NCBI RefSeq assembly: GCF_004768465.1
Contig: NZ_SRMF01000006.1
Span: forward strand, 62,001-126,000
Length of the DNA: 64,000 nucleotides
DNA from: Natronospirillum operosum
Lineage (GTDB): Bacteria; Pseudomonadota; Gammaproteobacteria; Pseudomonadales; Natronospirillaceae
Reading direction: 5' to 3'
Below are positions 61,201 through 64,000 of this stretch, one piece after another. The position numbers and the translations under genes were made by a program. The notes beneath the pieces were generated by a model. The model did no database searches, was not told the DNA's origin, and saw only the letters and a program-made list of their open reading frames with translations. How positions within the stretch are numbered: position 1 is the stretch's first letter; every line of letters begins with the position of its first letter.

Positions 61201-62040
61201 ACCCAGGTGCAGGCCCAGGGTGGCCAGGTGATTGCGGCCGGCGGTATCACCCAGTCTGACAATCTGGTGCTGAATTTCAATGGCGGCGATTTCGAGCTGG
61301 CCGTCAGCCAGGGACAACGCGAGACCTCGCAACCCAATGCGCTGTCCAATGTGCGTGGTATCAATCTGCGGTCCTCTACCCAGGCTTTCATCAACCGCCT
61401 CGGTCTTGAACTGGTGAGCGTGTCGGTGAACTTCGCCAATCCGGCCGCGTCTGTGCTCGGTGTGCAGGCAGTGGAAGTGATCGATCTGGCGTTGTTTGAA
61501 GAAGATCTGACCCTGTTTGGCCAACTGGGAGAGGGCGTGGCCCTGGCTTTCGCCCAATGCGAAGAGGTTGAGGGCTGTACACCCGATGTCACAGACGAGG
61601 AGCTGGTGGCCTCCATTGATGAACTGCAGGAGCGCATCGACCAACTGGAGCAGGAACTGGTCGTTACCAGCGACCCGGATCGCCGCCAGCAACTGGAGAC
61701 CCTGCTGGCAGACTTCCGCTCGCAGCAGGCCGAGTTCATGGCCTATCGTGAGGATCTGCAGGCGTTCACCGGCTTCGAGGAACTGTTGGACGAAGAGTTC
61801 GACACCATCGAGGAAATCGATATGGAAGCGGTGGAGCGTGAACTCGAAGCCATCGAAACCATCTATACCCGAGTGCGTTTTCTGGAGAACCTGCAGTACA
61901 ACTCGGAGCGGCGTGCCCAATTCTCGGAAAGCACAGGTCTCGACTTGAGTGAAGACCGACTGAACGCGATTATAGAAAGCACGCTGGAGTCGGCAGCACG
62001 TGCCGAGGCTCGTCTGGAACGGTTGCTGGATGGTGAGTAG
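49222..62040 (+). CDS. Giant two-partner secretion exoprotein (TpsA, filamentous-hemagglutinin-like)
   Basis: A secreted beta-helical exoprotein of about 4272 residues. It has a signal peptide (about 1-40), then the TPS/haemagglutination activity domain at about 42-170 (QINANGHVILSNANGLYFG) recognised by the TpsB POTRA domains. An N-terminal helix region runs to about 620, followed by 33 related modules (about residues 630-3020). Later come a duplicated Cys-pair domain, a 34th module, an Asp/Gly-rich RTX-like stretch (GGAGDDE near 3735) and a helical tail. The tail starts with CEEVEGC (Cys4113, Cys4119), then long Glu-rich coiled coil. It overlaps tpsB by about 50 bp. Starts at GTG 49213, ATG 49222 or ATG 49225 are all possible; GAGAG lies 8 nt before 49222. 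It has no VENN motif or CDI toxin end. Confidence 0.95.
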   Translation: MMRTHPRCGSTLPGISDLSRLVPIILATATLASGASPVLAGPTGGQVTGGDGNIQRPDDQTTNVHQHTDKLVVEWQSFNLTPEEIVNFLQPGSNSIVLNQILDGDMSVIRGQINANGHVILSNANGLYFGNTAQLSVGSLIASGHHLSTEDFLDGNLNFERQEGTSGRVINRGTINAATGGSVTLLGSQVENTGQIIAHAGRINMVVGERIALDFDGDGLMRFAVDEALLSNADGHESAILNQGELQANGGVIAMEGRVAQDIFSQVVNNEGVVRAGRIDNNGGEIRLVGSGGSTSSVVNTGQIDASAQDAQSDGGQITLHAEDSTLLVQDSSEIRADSAAQQGGQVHLLGDRIALTGDTLVDASGWLGGGEILVGGDLQGQNPDIQNAQKVVVTSQVNLHADAIHNGDGGRIIAWADDWTRFSGRLSARGGAEGGDGGFAEVSGKQQLAYSGFADLSAPHGQIGTLLLDPENIHIVQGTGDDDTELTGNDEVLFEDENGDTFEIGADTISNQTANVLLQATQDIIQASDAAINITEQGIGITLQAGRDIELLAGITTNGGHITLEADSADQPGGTDGTGTVTITDTSTGLNSNGGDITLSGAELDITQAIEAGAGNVSMTATDVIQLGANISSTGNQTYTGAVTLTDSVILTATDSTILFESTVDGAESLTLAAGPGAVTFEGEVGGNTALDSLSITAGSIELEQDVTTAGNQDYNGAVTLTGNRTLEGNTLIFSDTVTGDDNNLTITGDLDLQGALTNVANLEVTDNATLAADVATTGNQTYSGAVTLTDSITLTTTDSNILFGGSIDGATAGDESLTLDVGDGTVAFSGEVGGDTELDSLDITADSIQLQNDVTTDGDQAYHGAVDLTGALTLTGSTLTFTDTVTGDDNNLTIVGDLDLQGALTDVSNLSVSGTSTLSADITTSGTQTYNSAITLTDSITLTTTDSNIDFGSTIDGAHGLTLAAGTGTVTLEGEVGAGTALDSLEITAGSIELEQDVTTAGNQDYNGAVTLTGNRTLEGNTLIFSDTVTGDDNNLTITGDLDLQGALTDVADLEVTGSSTLGADVTTTGSQTYTGSITLTDSVTLTADNSDITLQSSLDGSGNSLGINVGAGNIEFQAINDLQDLEVTADLIQLGQDITAAGDQTYNGAVSLTGNLTLTGNTVAFSETVTGNDNDLTIAADLDLQGAMTDVADLEVTGSSTLGADVTTTGNQTYTGAVTLEDGDRQLAGAEITFSDTVTGSGDNLTITGDLDLQGDMTSVANLEVSGASTLGADITTSGNQTYSGAVTLDDDIITLSSNNGNITFDSDITGNDNSLELDASNGNIDFQAINGLQDLEITAAQIELGQDITTSGSQTYNGAVTLTNSITLTTTDSNILFGGSIDGTTAGDESLTLAAGTGTVTLEGEVGADTALDSLEITAGSIGLEQDVTTAGNQDYNGAVTLTGNRTLEGNTLTFLDTVTGDGSNLAVTGSLELHDATSNIGDLTITGDLNLQGAMTDVADLEVTGASTLGANVTTTGNQTYSGAVSLDDDTIILSSNNGNITFDNDITGNDNSLELDASNGNIEFQAINGLQDLELTANLIQLGQDITTSGNQTYNSAVSLTNSITLTGDTVAFSDTVTGNDNDLTVAGDLDLQGEMTGVAELEVTGSSTLGADVTTTGTQTYNGAVTLAGQRELAGTLLNFGDLLTGDGSNLAVTGNLELHDATSNIGDLTITGNLDLQGAITDVANLEVTGTSTLGADVTTTGSQTYSGAVTLTESVTLTATDSNILFEDSIDGTNAGDESLTLAAGTGTVTFEGEVGGDTELDSLEITAGSIELEQDVTTSGNQNYNGAVTLTGNRTLDGTTLTFFDTVTSNDSDLTIAGDLNLQGAMTNVADLEVTGSSTLGADVTTTGTQTYTGTVTLENGNRQLAGAEITFSDAVTGSGDSLTITGNLDLQGAMSSVADLEVTGSSTLGADVTTTSTQTYTGAVTLTDSVALTATDSNILFENTVDGAESLTLTAGTGTVTFEGEVGADTALDSLEITAGSIELEQNVTTAGNQDYNGAATLTGNRTLEGNTLTFFNTVTSNDSDLTITGNLDLQGAITDVANLEVTGASTLGANITTTGSQTYSGAVSLDDDTITLSSNNGNITFDNDITGNDNSLELDASNGNIEFQAINGLQDLELTANLIQLGQDITTSGNQTYNSAVSLTNSITLTGNTVAFSDTVAGNNNDLTVAGDLDLQGEMTDVADLEVTDSSTLGADVNTTGNQTYGGTVTLAGQRELAGTLLNFGDLLTGDGSNLTVTGALELHDTTSNIGDLTIAGDLNLQGAITDVTNLEVTGTSTLGADVTTTGNQTYTGAVTLANGDRQLAGTEITFSDTVTGDDSDLTIAGILDLQGNMTAVADLEVTGSSTLGADVTTAGNQTYGGAVTLANGDRQLAGTEITFSDAVAGSGDNLTITGNLDLQGTMISVADLEVAGTSTLSADVTTTGNQTYTGAITLTDSITLITTDSDIEFGSTIDGAHELTLTAGTGTVTIGGDAGGDTALDSLDITAGSIELEQDVTTSGNQTYNGAVTLTGSRTLEGTLLHFGNLLTGDGSNLAVTGNLELHDATSNIGDLTVNGNLDLQGAITDVANLEIIGSSNLGADVTTTGTQAYTGAVTLTDNITLTTTNSDIEFGSTIDGAHELTLTAGTGTVTLDGEAGGDTALASLEISAGDIQLGQNITTSGTQTYNDAVTLTDSVVLTTTNSDITFLSPLTGGGNSLGLNVGSGNIGFQEFNGLQDLEITADQIELGEDIITGGNQTYNSAVTLTDSITLTGTTIAFSETVAGDGNNLTIEGNLDLQSAMTNVADLDVSGTSVLGADVTTTGNQTYNGAVTLANGHRQLEGSEITFSDTVNGNGNGLTIDGDLNLQGAISGVADLQVNGASALAADVTTSGSQTYNGTIELNNSINLTSTTSDIDLQSALNGNNNSLTLNANNGSVEFGEVNDLDNLTIDAGTIEFGNDEISTTGNQSYTGAVNLTNNITLTTANSNITFVGAVDGEYSLTLDTGSGDIDTSDAVVGGDTPLEDLTITEAENAAFGAINLDGDFIQVKGTGTTILSEAIDAANINLTVSSLTLDGISLDTSSLDGESDGNITLNVDELLTVGGGTTINAGTGTVELAPSTAGNTIYICRGACASTGFHTRYDLGDLSITADTIRFGNTDHEGEITLDGISFDYELQVLNENGIVVTGDLDGTNGGALVLDPGSGITRLDGGSIRTQFDQTYESEVRLSGDFVLETYEGDITFTGLLGSIGSGTDPVYDLTLNTDFNDDGTAGNIFFQGVIERLNDLTIETANNVDLAGTVDIAGAFDLENATGKLSLVNGLNLTAANIYLNALEIDFENGDPIKLITEDNNGDIDLITDNLTIGGELELNAGTGNITLATQSTNSSLGLCSGASCAGTGTYDALYNIGAGFSFNTDANFQVGQAGHTGDITLYGFDADYDLSLANTGNGKITLAGAFSSTHSLTLSSGSGGIEINDAINLQDGDLSLTAHEGNGTIDLGSDIQTGTGNQTYNGAITLTDSVSLTTADGNITFESSIDGGHALSVNAGAGDVDFQGMVGDDTELASLDVTAANIAFSDISTNGDLTLSSANNLDFATDTELTAGDQLTLAINQAGNPVGVTLDLNDLILNSNDILLQGGGSDSLQGHEDVSNSWLISGSTDGRIDNNHLNNGADFTGFSEVLGGDQGDDFEITGTYNGDITGGAGDDEIRRVGNGQINGQIDGGGGTNTYDVSGTSNPVTLTWGQGFTNIQTLIGDGDILRGSATQATDWNLTDTDGGELSAGGNSASFEGFTRLISGSGGANTFESNGQYNGTIELRGGDNNWHFTPGQRLTRGQVVGNGTLFIAQRDDGSAGTVRLNNDDLYLPVLTGFNGNLFIGGKVNPGTLPLDGGFNSIEVNANRLVVDNAVQTGGNLVLLGSEIDLTGAPITSGGQVSFVSVGSFCNICGNLTGSGNLRVGQETQVQAQGGQVIAAGGITQSDNLVLNFNGGDFELAVSQGQRETSQPNALSNVRGINLRSSTQAFINRLGLELVSVSVNFANPAASVLGVQAVEVIDLALFEEDLTLFGQLGEGVALAFAQCEEVEGCTPDVTDEELVASIDELQERIDQLEQELVVTSDPDRRQQLETLLADFRSQQAEFMAYREDLQAFTGFEELLDEEFDTIEEIDMEAVERELEAIETIYTRVRFLENLQYNSERRAQFSESTGLDLSEDRLNAIIESTLESAARAEARLERLLDGE
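51115..58290 (+). repeat. Array of 33 related modules inside tpsA
   Basis: Thirty-three consecutive modules, mostly 65-90 codons, each open with a TTxGxQTYxGAVTL-like phrase. They alternate between a type with TDSITLTTTDSNI then EGEVGxDTALDSLEI, and a type with GNRTLEGNTLTF then TGDLDLQGAMTDVADLEV. Variant inserts are DDDTITLSSNNGNITFD, LELHDATSNIGDLT and ENGNRQLAG. A 34th copy lies apart near 59840. Some blocks are nearly identical in DNA: 51341-51500 with 52219-52378, and 53741-54460 with 55508-56227 (offset 1767 bp, a whole number of codons). The array is prone to recombination. Confidence 0.9.
58620..59690 (+). repeat. Duplicated Cys-pair domain in tpsA
   Basis: Two related segments (about 58620-58900 and 59420-59690) each read NAGTGxxxLA, then a close Cys pair (ICRGACAS, LCSGASCAG). 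Each then has a Tyr-rich stretch and a GxITLxGxxxDYxL strand. Cysteines are otherwise almost absent from the exoprotein. A third close pair, FCNIC, lies near 61147. These could be disulfide loops on the helix. Confidence 0.7.
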
Positions 62041-62515
62041 TATTAGAGTGGCTTACACCCTGCTATTGTTACTGGCATCGCCGCTTTTCGCTGAAGAGCA
62101 CGAGGAGCCAGTACAGGCTGGCCTGGAAGCCGAACTGCAGCTACTGGAAGACGTGCAGGCCGGCCTGGCTCTGGCCGTGGCCGCCTGTGGCGAGGAGCCG
62201 CACTGTGTGACGGCTCTGGATGAAAAGGAAATGCAGCACTTGCAGGAAGATCTGGATGCACTGCTGGCAGGTTCGGACCTGTCTGCGGACCATCCATTGT
62301 TCGAACGTTATCAGGCGCTGGTCGAGAACCACCAGAACCTGCAGCAGACCATTGCCCGGGTCAATGCCGACATTGACCGCGATGCCCTGGAGGGCGTCTG
62401 GGCGGATCAGTTTGTTATTGACGAAATAGTGGTCGGGCCACGAGTACCCTATCCCAATGAGGATGTACCACTGAGCCGGTTCGAAGACCTCAACCAACCC
62501 CTGCCGATACAGTAG
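62030..62515 (+). CDS. Small secreted Cys-x5-Cys helical protein linked to TpsA
   Basis: A 161-residue exported protein with no family I recognise. The signal peptide MVSSIRVAYTLLLLLASPLF ends with cleavage after FA. The mature part begins EEHEEP, is mostly helical, and carries LALAVAACGEEPHC (Cys53, Cys59) followed by LDEKEMQHLQEDLDALLAG. The TpsA C-terminus has the same layout: LALAFAQCEEVEGC, then TDEELVASIDELQERIDQL. The start overlaps the tpsA stop by 11 bp, so it is translationally coupled. A periplasmic or surface partner of the TpsA tail is a reasonable inference; by position it could also be an anchor or cap. Confidence 0.8.
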   Translation: MVSSIRVAYTLLLLLASPLFAEEHEEPVQAGLEAELQLLEDVQAGLALAVAACGEEPHCVTALDEKEMQHLQEDLDALLAGSDLSADHPLFERYQALVENHQNLQQTIARVNADIDRDALEGVWADQFVIDEIVVGPRVPYPNEDVPLSRFEDLNQPLPIQ

Positions 62516-62540
62516 GGACAAGAACTCAGGAACCCAATCG

Positions 62541-63443
62541 ATGTTTACCCAGTCCAAAAAACTCGCCATTTTATTCGCCGACATTGTCGGCAGTACGCGG
62601 CTATACGACTCTCTGGGTGACGAGCGTGCGCGGGAGGTTGTGTCCGTCACCCTTGACCTGCTGGCCGATTCGGTAGCCCGTTATGAAGGCACCGTCATCA
62701 AGGTCATTGGGGATGAGATCATGTGCACCTTCAACGACGCCGTCGCCGCCACCAAGGCTGCCTGCGACATGCAGGAAACCATGGAAGAAGCGATAGCGGA
62801 CGGCGTCACTGAAGTGCCGGTTACCATCCGTGTGGGCTACCACTTCGGCCCCTGTATTCAGGAAGATGGCGATGTGCATGGTGATGCCGTCAACGTAGCC
62901 GCTCGCATGGCCTCCCAGGCCAAGTCACGACAGATCATCACCACCGCGGAGACGGTGAAACATTTACCTGCTGTCCTGCAGGACAGCTCCCGTCTGGTGG
63001 ACTATGCCGCCATCAAGGGCAAGGGCGAAATGGAGATCGCCGAAATCATCTGGCAGGAAGAGGATGTCACCCACATGCAGGTCGACCTGGCCTCTGTCAC
63101 CGGCAGTGGGGCCAGCACCACGCAGTTGCAGTTGGCCTACCGGGATGTGCACGTCGTACTCAACCAGGACCGGGAAGCGGCCGTACTCGGACGCAGCGCA
63201 ACCTGCGACATCCCGGTGGCAGAAGCGCTGGCGTCTCGGCAACACATCAGAATCGAATTGCGGCGCGACAAGTTCGTGCTGATTGACCAAAGCACCAATG
63301 GTACCTATGTACAGCACAGCGACGGCACACAGGCCTTTGTGCGGCGTGACGAGCTGGTACTGACCGGCAGTGGGATCATCAGCCTGGGACAGGCCATGGA
63401 CAACAATCCGCAGGAACTGATTCGGTTCACAGTTGAAAACTGA
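62541..63443 (+). CDS. Class III nucleotide cyclase fused to an FHA domain
   Basis: A 300-residue cytoplasmic signalling protein. The N-terminal class III cyclase domain (about 5-175) shows a metal-binding Asp in LFADIVGSTRL, a second in VIGDEIMCTF, and the Asn/Arg transition-state pair in GDAVNVAARMAS. The Lys in TVIKVIGDE favours ATP, so adenylate cyclase is likely. The C-terminal FHA domain (about 205-295) has GRSATCDIPV, SRQHIRIE and STNGTYV, the phosphothreonine-binding loops. It starts 25 bp after the small Cys protein with no terminator between, and 22 bp before a PP2C gene. The FHA domain should dock a phosphorylated partner. Confidence 0.9.
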   Translation: MFTQSKKLAILFADIVGSTRLYDSLGDERAREVVSVTLDLLADSVARYEGTVIKVIGDEIMCTFNDAVAATKAACDMQETMEEAIADGVTEVPVTIRVGYHFGPCIQEDGDVHGDAVNVAARMASQAKSRQIITTAETVKHLPAVLQDSSRLVDYAAIKGKGEMEIAEIIWQEEDVTHMQVDLASVTGSGASTTQLQLAYRDVHVVLNQDREAAVLGRSATCDIPVAEALASRQHIRIELRRDKFVLIDQSTNGTYVQHSDGTQAFVRRDELVLTGSGIISLGQAMDNNPQELIRFTVEN

Positions 63444-63465
63444 CGCCGGCTGGGGGTAACGAACA

Positions 63466-64000
63466 ATGCCAGACCAAAATACCAACACACCCGCAGAGAT
63501 CGCTGCTTCCAGCGGCCAGACCGACCGCGGTCTGGTGCGCCGAGTCAACGAAGACGCCTTTCTGGACCTGCCGCAGAAAGGGCTCTGGGTGGTGGCCGAC
63601 GGCATGGGCGGGCACGATGCCGGCGATGTCGCCAGCCGCATGATTGTGGAAACCCTGCGCTCCACACCTCTGGAGGGGACGCTTGCCACCCGAATGGACC
63701 GCATTGAAGACGCCGTTGAACAGGTCAACCAACGGCTGTTGAGCCGCAGTTACAACGAAGAGGGCAAGAAGCACATTATCGGCAGCACCATCGCCGTGCT
63801 GGTGGCTGAAAGTCGCTATCTGGGGGCTGTGCTGTGGGCCGGCGACAGCCGGGTATACCGCTTGCGCAGCAACACCCTGGTGCAGCTTTCCACCGACCAC
63901 TCACAGGTTCAGAGCTATGTGCGTCAGGGCATCATCTCGCAGGAACAGGCCAGGACGCATCCCGAACGCAATATCATCACGCGGGCGGTGGGCAGCCAGG
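63466..64000 (+). CDS. PP2C-type serine/threonine phosphatase, 5' part
   Basis: The first 178 residues of a metal-dependent protein phosphatase, cut by the window end. PP2C motifs are present: the metal-binding Asp in RRVNEDAFLDLP, then VVADGMGGHDAGDVAS, and LWAGDSRVYRLR with TDHSQVQ. ATG 63466 follows a GGGGG-like ribosome site. It lies 22 bp after the cyclase-FHA gene in one transcription direction. PP2C and FHA proteins usually work with a Ser/Thr kinase, which is expected just beyond the window. Confidence 0.92.
   Translation, partial: MPDQNTNTPAEIAASSGQTDRGLVRRVNEDAFLDLPQKGLWVVADGMGGHDAGDVASRMIVETLRSTPLEGTLATRMDRIEDAVEQVNQRLLSRSYNEEGKKHIIGSTIAVLVAESRYLGAVLWAGDSRVYRLRSNTLVQLSTDHSQVQSYVRQGIISQEQARTHPERNIITRAVGSQ

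Noticed and set aside
60295-61920. 541-codon open frame opposite the tpsA 3' end
   Set aside because: Shadow frame; it has no signal or domain, and tpsA coding is clearly real there.
61540-62515. Contact-dependent inhibition toxin/immunity pair at the tpsA end
   Set aside because: No VENN motif or toxin-like C-terminal domain. The following gene has a signal peptide, unlike a cytoplasmic immunity protein.

Overview
The window reads as chromosomal DNA of a GC-rich gammaproteobacterium, most likely a marine or halophilic member of the Oceanospirillales/Pseudomonadales. The evidence is the Pseudomonas-like gene order dapB-dnaJ-dnaK-grpE-recN-fur-rnfH-ratA-smpB-ssrA, class Ia nrdAB, Gram-negative envelope genes, and two families of Pseudomonas-type REP hairpins. 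The genus is inference. No transposase, integrase, CRISPR array or tRNA gene was seen.

Region 1 (1-11 kb): the end of an aap-type polar amino-acid ABC transporter (aapQ', aapM, aapP), a dCache chemoreceptor, a divergent PhyH oxygenase/AraC pair, a cobalamin lower-ligand set (cobT-cobS-cobC), and a dihydrolipoyl dehydrogenase facing a TetR regulator. Two TetR-type operators flank the lpd promoter.

Region 2 (11-36 kb): metabolic and accessory genes. These include an Mpo1-like protein, an acidic lipoprotein, an alpha/beta hydrolase with a LuxR regulator, an AidB-like acyl-CoA dehydrogenase, and nrdA-nrdB behind a cobalamin riboswitch. A two-gene flavin/heme electron-transfer module, an M14 carboxypeptidase, trpS, a pirin/LysR pair, an AEC transporter, two tandem ClsC-like phospholipase-D lipoproteins and a porin follow. 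The nrdA-nrdB gap holds two giant palindromes sharing a 52-nt core but with arms that differ between copies. REP hairpins and GTCGAC-rich inverted repeats sit in several intergenic gaps.

Region 3 (36.7-47.3 kb): housekeeping block dapB, dnaJ, dnaK, grpE, recN, fur, rnfH, ratA, an NSS transporter, smpB and tmRNA. Sigma-32 promoters precede dnaK and grpE, and a LexA box precedes recN.

Region 4 (47.4-64 kb): a two-partner secretion locus. TpsB is followed by a TpsA exoprotein of about 4270 residues built largely of 34 related modules, and then by a small secreted protein that repeats the TpsA C-terminal Cys-x5-Cys plus helical motif. Next come a class III cyclase-FHA fusion and a PP2C phosphatase, cut by the window end. 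This linkage of an adhesin, a Cys-motif partner and cyclic-nucleotide/phosphoprotein signalling genes is the best candidate for an undescribed system here.
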